The notes below the pieces were generated by a model. It made no database searches and was not told the DNA's origin. It saw nothing but the letters and a program-made list of their open reading frames with translations. From NCBI RefSeq assembly GCF_003254565.1, contig NZ_QJRI01000161.1:1-64000 (forward strand): DNA of 64,000 nt. The letters are read 5' to 3'. Numbering within the stretch: position 1 is the stretch's first letter; each line of letters opens with the position of its first letter. This stretch comes from Flavobacterium nitrogenifigens. Lineage in GTDB: Bacteria > Bacteroidota > Bacteroidia > Flavobacteriales > Flavobacteriaceae. Made by a program: the position numbers and the translations under genes. Positions 27,868 through 36,240 of this stretch are shown here, in pieces.

Positions 27868-27914
27868 AGAGACTGCCTGAGCTGTATTTCAGGACGAAAT
27901 GCTCAAGGCAGTCT
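27868..27914 (-). terminator. terminator/attenuator after the tube gene
   Basis: AGACTGCCTGAGC (27870-27882) pairs with GCTCAAGGCAGTCT (27901-27914) with one bulge, and on the minus strand it is followed by a T-rich tract (27859-27867). It would limit read-through from the abundant sheath-tube message into the chaperone-toxin genes. Confidence 0.75.
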
Positions 27915-28085
27915 TCTGAAGTAATTAGACTGTTTAAAACGGACTGCTAAAAGAGCTGATAAAATAATTTGCTACAAAAATCATGTTGCTTAGAACTTCT
28001 TTTTTGCGTAACGCAATGAGTTTGGTTTTCTCTTTTGAGTCGGTTTTTAAACAGCTTTATGGTTTAGAAAAGTATTTCTAACAGA

Positions 28086-28511
28086 TTAATTCCACTCAAT
28101 ATGAGAACAGATCAAATCGAAAGAAACGGCAATTTTAGTATCTCCTTGGCTAATTCCTCTGCTGTTTGAGTTGAATTCGCAGTTTCTTACAGTATGTGTG
28201 ATAACTTCGTTACTATCGTCTAAGTAACTTACAATGATGCTGAATGGGTTAATGTCCTGTAATCTTTGTCCTTTTGGCAAAGCTGCTAAAATGGCTTCTA
28301 CTTCGTAATTGTATAAAGTGATAGAAGCTTTTGCTTCGTATTTTCCTCTTCCTCTGTGTACAGGCATATCACCAGCTCCGTAATGATTTTCTTTAGAAAC
28401 CGAATCGCTGTAATTTACTGCTGTAATTCCAGTAACAATGTTACCTGCAATGCTTACTTCAATTGATGACCAGCTGTGTTGTTGTCCGTTAATTAATGGC
28501 AATTTATTCAT
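28086..28511 (-). CDS. contractile tail tube protein
   Basis: A 141-residue protein from the ATG of MNKLPLINGQ; a 12-codon longer frame starts with TTG. The pattern fits the small tube family (Mu gpM/XkdM-like): HSWSSIEVSIAGNIVTGITA, GAGDMPVHRGRGKYEAKASI and a C-terminal TKIAVSFDLICSHIEWN. It follows the sheath gene at about 100 bp, as in most contractile systems, and would form the inner rigid tube. Confidence 0.82.
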   Translation of the reverse strand: MNKLPLINGQQHSWSSIEVSIAGNIVTGITAVNYSDSVSKENHYGAGDMPVHRGRGKYEAKASITLYNYEVEAILAALPKGQRLQDINPFSIIVSYLDDSNEVITHTVRNCEFNSNSRGISQGDTKIAVSFDLICSHIEWN

Positions 28512-28614
28512 AGTGTAGCTTTTGTTTGTTTTTGATATTTTAGACAACGTTTAGTGACTATCACATTTAGCTGTCTTTATTGTTTTAATTTTTAGGAATT
28601 GTATTTTGTAAAAA

Positions 28615-29943
28615 TTATGCCTTATCGATTCCGAAAGGATTTTTGAATCCTAAATCGACCATAATTTTGCGGGCAGTTCCAATTGGAGTGATTTCAGCTT
28701 TTACTTTTAATTCAGAAGTTGCTAAAATGTTTTGTTTTGGATCTACATAAACATCAAAAGCAGATACTTCCTGATTAGCCACCATTCCTTCTAAAGCATT
28801 TCTGCATAAATCTTCGAAACTTTTAGAAACAGATTGAGGCAATTTGCCATCAATATCAACTAAAACTGGAGAAGCCAATTTTGGCAATAAAGCAGTACGC
28901 AATAAACGAGTTGCTTTGTTTACAGTACGGTTGTTTTCGATATAAGCAAAATCTGAAGTTCCAGTTGTACAAGTGTGGCTGTCGTTAAAGTATACTCCGG
29001 CTAAACCTGTGTGAGTCTGCGTAAAAATGTATCTTTTTTCGTTTAGAGTTCTCAAATCTCCAAGTGATTTGATTTCTTTTCCGCCCACAAAACCTGGTTT
29101 TGCGAATCCGTTGCCCGTTAGATTGAATTTTTCGATCCAAGCGATGTTTTCAGATACTTTTGCTTTAGATAAAGCTCCTAAAGCTAATCCTACAGCAGCA
29201 GTATTTTTGTATGACTCTTGGAATGCAAATTCAAGAACAACAGAACCATCTTTCTTCAAGCCATCAGCATCTCTTACGTTGTAAATGTCTGAAGAGCTTT
29301 GAGAAGGAACTAATTCTTCACCTGATTTCAAAATGTAAGCTTTGTTGGTGTCTTGTTGAATTAATTTTTGTTCAAAAGCTTTTTCAACATCCATTGCAAT
29401 CACGACAGAAACATTTTCTGAGTTTAGTAAAGCTAAAGAAGGTGAATCTGTTTCTACAGCAGCATTAAAACCTTTTCCTTCTAAAATGATTTCAAATGGC
29501 ATATAATCGGTATAAGCAAGATCTGCTTGTTCTTGTGCAATCGCTAATGCAGCTTTTGTTTGAGCAAATGTGGTATCGCCAGAAAAGATAATTGCCATTT
29601 GACGAATGTTTCCATTTGCTTTTTCTTGCATGCTCATTGCTTTTTTGACAGTATCGCCATACACTTCTGTGCCTACAAGCATAACATATAAATCGCCAGA
29701 AGGATTCATTCTGAAAAACTGTTGAATTTGATAATAAGCAGATTGTCCGTTGATGTCGTAGCTTTCATCGATACCTAGAGCTTCTGCATCTTCTAGGGAA
29801 GCAATGCGTTTGATTGTATCAAATTTTAAACTAGAAGTTTCTAGACCGCTAAAAAGCAATCCTGAAACCATATCCTGCTCAGGATTTCTTCTTCCTAATC
29901 CGCCTGATAATTTGGTAATTACTACATCGTTTAATGTACTCAT
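28615..29943 (-). CDS. tail sheath protein (DUF2586-like)
   Basis: A 442-residue sheath subunit. The N-terminus MSTLNDVVITKLSGGLGRRN, then MVSGLLFSG, is the start pattern of the DUF2586-type sheaths found in Bacteroidota. The central region has the expected insertion domain, and the C-terminus (FGIDKA) follows a VYVDPKQNILATSEL and TARKIMVDLGF handshake-like region. It is the first gene of the unit with promoter D, whose leader is about 230 nt. It surrounds the tube and contracts on target binding. Confidence 0.85.
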   Translation of the reverse strand: MSTLNDVVITKLSGGLGRRNPEQDMVSGLLFSGLETSSLKFDTIKRIASLEDAEALGIDESYDINGQSAYYQIQQFFRMNPSGDLYVMLVGTEVYGDTVKKAMSMQEKANGNIRQMAIIFSGDTTFAQTKAALAIAQEQADLAYTDYMPFEIILEGKGFNAAVETDSPSLALLNSENVSVVIAMDVEKAFEQKLIQQDTNKAYILKSGEELVPSQSSSDIYNVRDADGLKKDGSVVLEFAFQESYKNTAAVGLALGALSKAKVSENIAWIEKFNLTGNGFAKPGFVGGKEIKSLGDLRTLNEKRYIFTQTHTGLAGVYFNDSHTCTTGTSDFAYIENNRTVNKATRLLRTALLPKLASPVLVDIDGKLPQSVSKSFEDLCRNALEGMVANQEVSAFDVYVDPKQNILATSELKVKAEITPIGTARKIMVDLGFKNPFGIDKA

Positions 29944-30180
29944 AATATAAATTGTTTTAAATGTTTAAAAATGTGTCTTTGGGTTTTGCTCAGAAAATGC
30001 AAAAGAAGGGCTGTAACAAATAGTTAAATTTGTTAATATGAATGTTATGATTTGAAAATGTGATTGTATTTTCTAATCCAAAATTTCTGGATTCTAAATT
30101 TGAACCTTCTTAATATTTTGGTTCTTTAGGTTCAATTTTACCTTAGGCCTAGTGGTAAAATTATCTTTTGTTTGTGAGAA

Positions 30181-30245
30181 CAAATTTAAGGCTCAATGTT
30201 TGGTTTTCCAATTTTTTGAAGTGCCAATGCCAGTAGTTTCAGTGC
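30181..30245 (-). promoter_or_regulatory. late promoter D (sheath/tube unit)
   Basis: Minus-strand GCACTGAAACTACTG (30231-30245), a 42-bp gap, and a perfect -7 box TAAATTTG (30181-30188). The motif ends one base before the stop codon of the 59-residue HTH gene. The about 230-nt leader includes a hairpin near its 5' end (ATTTTACC at about 30135 with GGTAAAAT at about 30154). Confidence 0.82.
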
Positions 30246-30246
30246 T

Positions 30247-30426
30247 TTATGCTTTTGCTTCTGTAGCAAGACCTTCGTTTATAATCGTATAAATAGTGCG
30301 TTCTGTAAGGAACAAAGTGTCTGAAAGTTCTGCAACTACAACTTTCATTTGTTTGGCTTGATTAGAGTTAATATAGTTCATAACATAATCTCTCCTTTTG
30401 TCTAATAATGTTCTGCTTCTTTTCAT
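30247..30426 (-). CDS. small helix-turn-helix protein, candidate late activator
   Basis: A 59-residue protein (MKRSRTLLDKRRDYVMNYIN start). A basic N-terminal 20 residues precede an HTH-like segment at about 28-51: KVVVAELSDTLFLTERTIYT, then IINEG. It is the second gene of the operon divergent from the S24 repressor, 76 bp after the 30503 gene. It lies directly upstream of promoter D. No other regulator in the island is placed to be an early activator, so I infer that it switches on the seven motif-bearing promoters. The family is unrecognised; a role as a small repressor is the alternative. Confidence 0.65.
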   Translation of the reverse strand: MKRSRTLLDKRRDYVMNYINSNQAKQMKVVVAELSDTLFLTERTIYTIINEGLATEAKA

Positions 30427-30502
30427 GATTTTTCGGTTTAGAATATATGTTTATTTTTTTGTTTCAAATGGCTTTGTATAGTTGTGCTGCAGTTCTTTCA
30501 GA

Positions 30503-31078
30503 CTAAATATTGGTGCTTAAATCGACATTTCCTTCAACTTGATTTGGATTTATTTCGATTATATCTGAAGTTATATTGTATCCTAGTTCTTCCAATTCTT
30601 CATTACTCAATCCGTTATTGAAAAGGATGTATTTCTTTTTTAAAGTGTTTTCGATTAAAGTCGTTTTATAAGCAATCTCCCAAATGAAATAATCATTTTT
30701 ATTCCAATAGTCATACTCATTGGTGCATTGTTTCTCTTTTACTTTAAAAGTCGAATTAGTATCAATAAGTGAATTATTGTTATTTACTGATAATATAGAT
30801 TTATCAATGCGTTGCGCAATTTCAAAAACGGCTTCATAATTTGGAGAAAGAGCACTTCCGATTGGCATTACAACATAAAGGCAAAAAGAAACATCGGCTT
30901 TATAGTTTTTTTCAGAAGATGTTTCCCAAGATATATTGTCATACTTAAACATTACTATAGGTTTTTCTATAGATGTTTTAAAAACAGTATCACTATATAA
31001 GTGAACTGTTAACGCATCAGAATTAAATTCTGTCTCAATGGCGTTTTTCTTTTCGTTATAAAATTCTTTTAAAATCAT
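30503..31078 (-). CDS. putative tail terminator-like protein, first gene of early operon
   Basis: A 191-residue protein with start at MILKEFYNEK (31078). An upstream ATG at 31141 exists, but a good promoter (-7 at 31098-31105) and operator-like palindromes lie between the two, so the longer form would need a different promoter. The pattern VHLYSDTVFKTSIEKPIVMF followed by YKADVSFCLYVVMP and IAQRIDKSIL recalls small tail-completion/terminator proteins (Mu gp37-like). This is tentative. It is controlled by the divergent S24 repressor. Confidence 0.6.
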   Translation of the reverse strand: MILKEFYNEKKNAIETEFNSDALTVHLYSDTVFKTSIEKPIVMFKYDNISWETSSEKNYKADVSFCLYVVMPIGSALSPNYEAVFEIAQRIDKSILSVNNNNSLIDTNSTFKVKEKQCTNEYDYWNKNDYFIWEIAYKTTLIENTLKKKYILFNNGLSNEELEELGYNITSDIIEINPNQVEGNVDLSTNI

Positions 31079-31097
31079 ATGTTGGATTATTTTTAAG

Positions 31098-31150
31098 CAA
31101 ATATAAAACATATGTTTTATTTTTACAAACATATTACACATAAATATGCA
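31098..31150 (-). promoter_or_regulatory. early promoter with repressor operators
   Basis: On the minus strand a -7 box TATATTTG (31098-31105) is preceded by TTTG (31126-31129) at a 20-bp spacing, a textbook Bacteroidota promoter. The spacer holds the perfect palindrome AAAACATATGTTTT (31106-31119), and the -33 region overlaps AAACATATTACA (31128-31139). The same 12-mer lies at 31326-31337 in the repressor leader. These are the likely binding sites of the S24 repressor. Confidence 0.75.
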
Positions 31151-31287
31151 GTAATTTCAGTAATATGATTTAACTGTTTGACTATGAATATGTATGATAG
31201 TTCCTATTTTTGTTAAAATTTACGTACTGATAATCAGTATTTTATAAAATTTTTATTTAAAATTATGATTATTAGCCATATATTGTG

Positions 31288-31342
31288 TAGTTTTGCAACA
31301 TATACTTGAAGTTTTGCTTTAAGTAAAACATATTACATAATA
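31288..31342 (+). promoter_or_regulatory. repressor promoter and leader operator
   Basis: A -7 box TAGTTTTG at 31288-31295 lies 66 bp before the repressor ATG, with no clear -33 TTG. The leader carries AACATATAC (31297-31305) and AAAACATATTACATAATAT (31325-31343), the latter shared with the divergent early promoter. This suggests autoregulation. Confidence 0.6.
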
Positions 31343-31360
31343 TAATAAACGAGTTGCAAC

Positions 31361-32164
31361 ATGGAAATACATGATAAAATAAAACGTATTATAGACGAAA
31401 TGAAGTTGAATAACAACTCATTTGCAAAGTTAATTGGAGTTACAAGCACAACTATAGACAGTATCACAATTGGAAGATTACAAGCCGATGGAGAAAGAAA
31501 AAGAACAAAACCAGGTTTTGATCTTCTCCAAAGTATTATTACACATTGTCATGTAAACCCGGATTATTTTTTTGGAGACAGTGAAGATATTTTTGCGAAC
31601 AAATCTAGTAGTAATGCTGTTAGTTTGCATGTACCCAAAATTATAACAGTAAATGAAGAAGGCGATGAAAACATCAACTTTGTTGGAGTAAAAGCCCGAG
31701 CAGGTTATCTAGACGGATATGCCGATCCTGAATATATGGAAAGCCTTCCTTCTTTTAGTATGCCGATGCTTAAAAACGGAACGTACAGGTGTTTTGAGAT
31801 TAAAGGAAATTCGATGTCAACTACAATACACGATGGTGATTACCTTTTCGGAAAATATGTAGATAATTTTGATGATATTCTTGACGGAAGAATTTATGTA
31901 ATTGTCAGCAAGAATGATGGAGTAGTGGTAAAAAGGGTTTTAAACAGAATTAGAGAAAGCGGAAAATTGATCTTAAAATCTGATAACCGAGACGGAAATT
32001 ATCCGATGTATTCTATTTATGCCGAAGATATTCTAGAAGTTTGGTATGCAAGTATGTATGCATCCAGACAAATGCCCGATCCAATCAATATTTATGAAAA
32101 GCTTCATGCACTCGAAAGTAAATATTTTGAATTGGAAGAAGCTTTGAAAAAGAAGTTGAATTAA
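31361..32164 (+). CDS. LexA/CI-like S24 repressor
   Basis: A 267-residue protein: HTH at residues 5-60 (FAKLIGVTSTTIDSITIGRL), linker, and S24 self-cleaving peptidase domain at about 105-235. The catalytic dyad is Ser151 in IKGNSMSTT and Lys191 in GVVVKRVLN. The cleavage site is Ala114-Gly115 in VKARAGYLDGY. All residues for RecA-stimulated autocleavage are present, so the island should respond to DNA damage. It is the only plus-strand gene inside the block, divergent from the early operon. The C-terminal 30 residues form a coiled-coil-like tail (YEKLHALESKYFELEEALKK). Confidence 0.92.
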   Translation: MEIHDKIKRIIDEMKLNNNSFAKLIGVTSTTIDSITIGRLQADGERKRTKPGFDLLQSIITHCHVNPDYFFGDSEDIFANKSSSNAVSLHVPKIITVNEEGDENINFVGVKARAGYLDGYADPEYMESLPSFSMPMLKNGTYRCFEIKGNSMSTTIHDGDYLFGKYVDNFDDILDGRIYVIVSKNDGVVVKRVLNRIRESGKLILKSDNRDGNYPMYSIYAEDILEVWYASMYASRQMPDPINIYEKLHALESKYFELEEALKKKLN

Positions 32165-32187
32165 TAACTATCATTTCAAGAAAATTC

Positions 32188-32229
32188 AAAAAAACACCTC
32201 TTGCCGTTAATGACAAGAGGTGTTTTTTT
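32188..32229. terminator. bidirectional terminator between repressor and spike unit
   Basis: A 16-bp perfect stem (32188-32203 with 32214-32229; core ACACCTCTTG/CAAGAGGTGT) with A-run and T-run on either side. It serves the plus-strand repressor gene and the convergent minus-strand unit ending at 32248. Confidence 0.88.
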
Positions 32230-32247
32230 ATGATTGATTGTAATGAA

Positions 32248-32496
32248 CTATGAAATATTCCCTGTTCCTGTTCCGCTTTGTGCCGACGCACTCCCAGTTG
32301 TTGTTACTGTAGTGGTTACAGTACCAGATTTTACAAATGCTTCAATAGCTTTTGCTAACGCTTCAGCTGTATCTTTTCGTGCTTTATCAGATTGGTTTGA
32401 ATTGTCAGAACTACTATCGGTATCAACGCTTATTTTTGAACTTGCTTCTAATGCTTCTAATATTTTTTGTTGTAGTATAGGTGTTGCTAATGCCAT
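32248..32496 (-). CDS. small tail-island protein of unknown function
   Basis: An 82-residue protein with an acidic/Ser-rich middle (KISVDTDSSSDNSNQSDKA), an amphipathic helix (TAEALAKAIEAFVKSG) and a Thr/Ser/Gly tail (TVTTTVTTTGSASAQSGTGT). It is the last gene after the spike, with its ATG 4 bp from the spike stop. Placement suggests a spike-tip or hub accessory part, but no family was recognised and there are no PAAR-type features. Confidence 0.5.
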   Translation of the reverse strand: MALATPILQQKILEALEASSKISVDTDSSSDNSNQSDKARKDTAEALAKAIEAFVKSGTVTTTVTTTGSASAQSGTGTGNIS

Positions 32497-32500
32497 TTTC

Positions 32501-33349
32501 TTAAGTTTTTAATAAATTTTTTAAATTGGATTTGATTGTAATTAAGTTTCCTACATTGGGACCAACTCCCTGAACAACTACAATGTTTGAAATTTCGGTT
32601 ATAATATTTTCTAATTCAGTGAGAAGGTTTTTTTTTCCAGCATTAATTTTAAATTTATCATCCATTTCAAAATTTAAATCGCCTTTTTTAAAAGAAGTTT
32701 TGGTATCAGAAATAAGGGCTTCAAAACCATCTTTTATAGTTATTTTTGCTTCTTTATCTTGCAAATTAAAAATAGTAGCGCCTTCATTAATACTGATATA
32801 TTGGCCATTGATGCTGAAACTGTTTTTAGAAATTTCTTTCCCATTTTCATCATAAAAAGAAGCGCTGATATGTGGATTTCTTCCGAAGAATTCTATTTGT
32901 GCAATACTTTTATAAGAAGGTTTTGCTGTTGAGGTTTTGTCGTTTTGTCCTGCTTCTTTTTCTTTAAACAGCATTTGGAATTTATCAGCATCAATATCGA
33001 TTTCTAAGTACTGATTGTTATCATTTTTGAGACGGATGAAACTACGTTCGATTTCAGAAAATTGCGAAATAAATGCTCTAGTTTCAACACCATCAATAAT
33101 AGAAGCCAAAACCCAGCTGTCTTTTTTAGGAATCGTAATAATTCCTTGTTCCAGATCCTGAATAGATGCTTTTAGGCGCACATTTTTAATGATGGCACCA
33201 TCAGCTCGCATAATATTTACAGTATAAGCATCTTCTGGGTTATGGAGAGACTCTTCTTCCTTGTTTATTTCGATTACTTTGGCCGCAAAAGTTTCAATAT
33301 TCTGATTACTGCTGGCAACATTTTTTATTAAATCTTTTATATTTCCCAT
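32501..33349 (-). CDS. baseplate spike protein (gpV/gp5-like)
   Basis: A 282-residue protein from the ATG of MGNIKDLIKN; the longer frame begins with TTG. An OB-fold-like N-terminal part (about 20-115: TVNIMRADGAIIKNVRLKA, WVLASIIDGVETRAFISQF) precedes a beta-rich region (about 125-240) with repeated KI.I/F..N strands (EAKITIKDGFEALI, KFKINAGKKNLL), as in gp5-type spikes. The final 40 residues are helical. It follows the hub gene directly, the conserved order. Confidence 0.75.
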   Translation of the reverse strand: MGNIKDLIKNVASSNQNIETFAAKVIEINKEEESLHNPEDAYTVNIMRADGAIIKNVRLKASIQDLEQGIITIPKKDSWVLASIIDGVETRAFISQFSEIERSFIRLKNDNNQYLEIDIDADKFQMLFKEKEAGQNDKTSTAKPSYKSIAQIEFFGRNPHISASFYDENGKEISKNSFSINGQYISINEGATIFNLQDKEAKITIKDGFEALISDTKTSFKKGDLNFEMDDKFKINAGKKNLLTELENIITEISNIVVVQGVGPNVGNLITIKSNLKNLLKT

Positions 33350-33358
33350 TTTCAATTT

Positions 33359-34660
33359 TTATACAGATTCGACTCTTCTTCCTAAATAAATTTTTTGTCT
33401 ATAGCCGTTTTCGCCATAACTGCGTTCTACTTTTTCAACCTGAAAGGTTCCGTTTTTCTCTTTGTCTTTTGCATTTTCAAGAATCACTTTATCAGTCGGA
33501 CGCACAAATGGTTCTCCAAAAGTCAGGATGTAACCTTCAAAACCGTTTGGTTTAGACTGCATTGCTCGCAAAGCGCCGTATTGATATAATTCTGAAGCGA
33601 TTTCTGTTGTTGTTTTTTCAAATAATGCTGGATCATTAGGCAGATTTTCATTATCACTATGTAAAACATGTGTTTTTAAAAGCTGACCGTTAGGATCTCC
33701 TAATTCTACATAAATCGGACTGTTTGAATTCTTAAAATATTTTTCAACTCTAGTTCGTGTATTTTTGCTTGATTCGTTGACAACAACCAATTTATCTTCG
33801 ATAATATTATGACGAAATTTGAAATTTACTCTCCCAGAAAAACCACCAGAAACCGCTTGAATGGCTTTGTTTAATTGTGAAGCAAGAAGATTTAAGCCTT
33901 CATTAATCAGTTTTTTTACAAGAGCACCGGCCAATGGGCTTTTGATAAAATTACGATCAATAAAACCTGATAATTCATTGGCTGTGTGTTGCTGCGGATT
34001 ATTGGTAATCGTAAGAACAGGACCAGTTATTTCGGTTTTAAAATAGGTGTAAATTCCTTTGTCTTTCAGCATTTCAAAAACCTGAGCCAAACTATGATTT
34101 CTATTAACGATAATATTCCCAATATTTTCATCTAAAGCGTTGACTTTAAAAGGCAATTTCAGTTCCTTTATCCTTTTTTCGAAAAATGTTTTAGGATTAA
34201 AACTGTCAACATTTGTGGCTGGATTTATGGCAACAAAATTAAGAGTGTCCTTTTTATCTTGAACATCATTGTCTTTTACTGCTTTTACTTTTTTAAAAGC
34301 ATACATTGCATCTTCGCAAGTTATTACAGCATTAGTGTCTGATTGAACTCCTGTGATGTAACCCCTAAAAGCAGGTTTGTAATCGCCATCGTATCCTAAA
34401 AATATTTCGATATAACTTTCAAGTTTAAAAAAATCATGAATTGTTTTTTCTTCTCCGCTGGCATTTGTAAACAGACTTTGATCAAATCCTTTTGTGTCTG
34501 TATATACTTTCTGAGGCATTACAATAGTTGCCGTATCGGTAAGTGATTTGTACGAACTGTTTATGTTTACGTTTTTGACATAATTGAATTCATAAAATTT
34601 AGTCGTGGGAATAAGGCGTACAGTTTCGTAAACTTTAATTTTGGCATTGAGTTTAAGCAT
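33359..34660 (-). CDS. baseplate hub protein (gpD/gp27-like)
   Basis: A 433-residue protein with the late-control-D/gp27 pattern: an early YKSLTDTATIVMPQK and YIEIFLGYDGDYKPAFRGYI beta-barrel region, then NHSLAQVFEMLKDKGIYTYF, and a C-terminal QVEKVERSYGENGYRQKIYL. It forms the trimeric platform that carries the spike and caps the tube. It overlaps the preceding gene by 8 nt and is followed at 9 bp by the spike gene, so translation is likely coupled. Confidence 0.82.
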   Translation of the reverse strand: MLKLNAKIKVYETVRLIPTTKFYEFNYVKNVNINSSYKSLTDTATIVMPQKVYTDTKGFDQSLFTNASGEEKTIHDFFKLESYIEIFLGYDGDYKPAFRGYITGVQSDTNAVITCEDAMYAFKKVKAVKDNDVQDKKDTLNFVAINPATNVDSFNPKTFFEKRIKELKLPFKVNALDENIGNIIVNRNHSLAQVFEMLKDKGIYTYFKTEITGPVLTITNNPQQHTANELSGFIDRNFIKSPLAGALVKKLINEGLNLLASQLNKAIQAVSGGFSGRVNFKFRHNIIEDKLVVVNESSKNTRTRVEKYFKNSNSPIYVELGDPNGQLLKTHVLHSDNENLPNDPALFEKTTTEIASELYQYGALRAMQSKPNGFEGYILTFGEPFVRPTDKVILENAKDKEKNGTFQVEKVERSYGENGYRQKIYLGRRVESV

Positions 34661-35210
34661 TGTCTCTGATTATTAGTTCGACAGTTTCATCTGATGTGGC
34701 GCTGGCCGTAAATTTTTGGATATTTTTTGTTCCCGAAATAGAAGGAATCGAATAAGAATCTATAACTAATTCATAGATTCCAAATCGGTTTAAAATGGCG
34801 TGCGTTACTCTTAACGAATATGGAGCATTAAGAAATTGTTTCAATAAGAACAGTTTTTCTTTCGGATATTCGTCTCCAGTTTCATTAGCAATTAAACCTT
34901 CAATAGAAATACTAAAATCGCCATTTGTAATATGTTCCTTAATGGTTGAATCTCTTCCTTCAACGCCTTCTTTTTTAATAATTTTAGAACGACTTAGATT
35001 TACAGTAACAGCATCGACTCTTAAACTTGGCAGGTTGAGGTCGTTTTTTACTAGAGGTTCAAAAACCAAAGGAGCGAAAACACGAAGATTAAATTCACCG
35101 CCAGTTTTGTCAATAATAAAATCCTTAGATTCAGATTCGTTGTAATTAATACCGCTGTATTCGATGTCTTTGGTTTCTAAAATTTCGTTTACATTAAAAT
35201 TGAATTTCAT
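34653..35210 (-). CDS. DUF6046-like tail/baseplate protein
   Basis: A 185-residue protein. The C-terminal half (LFLLKQFLNAPYSLRVTHAI, then GIYELVIDSYSIPSISGTKN and FTASATSDETVELII) is the pattern I associate with DUF6046, seen in Bacteroidota tail clusters between tape measure and hub. It may correspond to the distal tail or hub-tube connector. The domain number is from memory; the tail role rests on its neighbours. Its last 8 nt overlap the hub start. Confidence 0.6.
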   Translation of the reverse strand: MKFNFNVNEILETKDIEYSGINYNESESKDFIIDKTGGEFNLRVFAPLVFEPLVKNDLNLPSLRVDAVTVNLSRSKIIKKEGVEGRDSTIKEHITNGDFSISIEGLIANETGDEYPKEKLFLLKQFLNAPYSLRVTHAILNRFGIYELVIDSYSIPSISGTKNIQKFTASATSDETVELIIRDNA

Positions 35211-35230
35211 AATGATTTTGTTTTTTATTT

Positions 35231-35701
35231 TTAGTTTGAAAATGTTTTGGCAAAAGCTGCCATCATAGTGTTTTCCATTCTGTTGTCAATGTGTTTTTGC
35301 AGCCAGAGTGCTTCCTCAAGAAGTTTATAAAACTCATCCATAGGAAATTTGTATGGATCGACCTGAAAAGCATATCGAATAAGCGCCGCAGATTTTTTAA
35401 ATTCATCTTTTTGTGGAGTCGCATTAATTGTAAACTCGCTATCTTTTTTGATCATTTCGATGATTGAGTTTCCTGAAGCAAGCATGAACTCGTCATTATA
35501 ATTTTCTTTCTCAAGTAGGCATTCTTTAAATAAAAATAGAATCGCTTCATGTGGATTATCTTTGTATAAGTTTTGATATTTCAGATAGATTTCGAAAGTT
35601 GGTTTTTTGCAATAAGCTGTAATTGATTGATCATCAGAAGTAAGTTTTAATATCTGACCGTGTTTTTCTTTAAGGTTTTGAATAAATATTTCGTCTGTCA
35701 T
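35231..35701 (-). CDS. tail assembly chaperone-like protein 2
   Basis: A 156-residue protein similar in its first half to the 114-residue protein at 27498 (shared AYCKKPT/AYFKKPD and LFKECLL/LFKNCYL). The C-terminal half is an added helical region (IRYAFQVDPYKFPMDEFYKL, LWLQKHIDNRMENTMMAAFA). Tail chaperones hold the tape measure until the tube is built, yet no tape measure lies beside either copy. It may instead have become structural. Confidence 0.55.
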   Translation of the reverse strand: MTDEIFIQNLKEKHGQILKLTSDDQSITAYCKKPTFEIYLKYQNLYKDNPHEAILFLFKECLLEKENYNDEFMLASGNSIIEMIKKDSEFTINATPQKDEFKKSAALIRYAFQVDPYKFPMDEFYKLLEEALWLQKHIDNRMENTMMAAFAKTFSN

Positions 35702-35720
35702 TATTTTGTTTTTTAATAGA

Positions 35721-35915
35721 TTAAATACAGCTGTCTTTGCTTTCTTTTTTTATGATTTCAGCTAAACTTTCACTTTTTTCAGTTGAAACTGAAGGAGTAA
35801 TATTGAAGTTTTCAATAAAAATGCTTCCTGAAGATTGTGACTCCAAAGGATTTTTAAAGTTGCTCATGTCGGGTATTTTAGGCATTTCTCCTAAATCTTT
35901 TGGTACGTAATCCAT
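35721..35915 (-). CDS. short tail-island protein
   Basis: A 64-residue hydrophilic protein (MDYVPKDLGEMPKIPDMSNF start; IFIENFNITPSVSTEKSESL near the end), first gene of the unit driven by promoter C. Short proteins with an IENFNI-like strand occur at comparable places in Bacteroidota contractile clusters. I could not tie it to a named family with confidence. Confidence 0.5.
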   Translation of the reverse strand: MDYVPKDLGEMPKIPDMSNFKNPLESQSSGSIFIENFNITPSVSTEKSESLAEIIKKESKDSCI

Positions 35916-36054
35916 GATTGATAAATATTTAAAAGTTGATATAATTATTTGAATGATTAATGCAATTGAAGTGCTGACTTTTAGGAAAATATCTTAAAAG
36001 TAAATCGTGTAATCGTGTGTGTTTTGGGAATTCTAATAGATGAATTAGAGTATG

Positions 36055-36119
36055 TAAAAGTAGGATATATGAAGCCGAAAAAAGAAAAATTAGTGCTTGG
36101 TTTTCAGTAGTTTCAGTAG
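36055..36119 (-). promoter_or_regulatory. late promoter C (hub/spike unit)
   Basis: Minus-strand CTACTGAAACTACTG, the full consensus (36105-36119), a 42-bp gap without a TTG -33 word, and -7-like TACTTTTA (36055-36062). The leader to the 64-residue gene is about 130 nt. Confidence 0.82.
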
Positions 36120-36144
36120 AAAATAAAGTGCTGCATTTTTATAA

Positions 36145-36201
36145 AAAAAACACCCAGAATCAATAGGGAATTTATATTCTTCTAATGATCCTGGGATATT
36201 T
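36145..36201 (-). terminator. terminator of the first fibre unit
   Basis: CCCAGAATCA (36153-36162) pairs with TGATCCTGGG (36186-36195), allowing one bulge. On the minus strand the stem runs into a T-run (36143-36150). It lies after the 63-residue membrane protein and before promoter C. Confidence 0.65.
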
Positions 36202-36240
36202 TTATTGGAGTAGAATAATTCTATGGTTCTACAATCTTTT

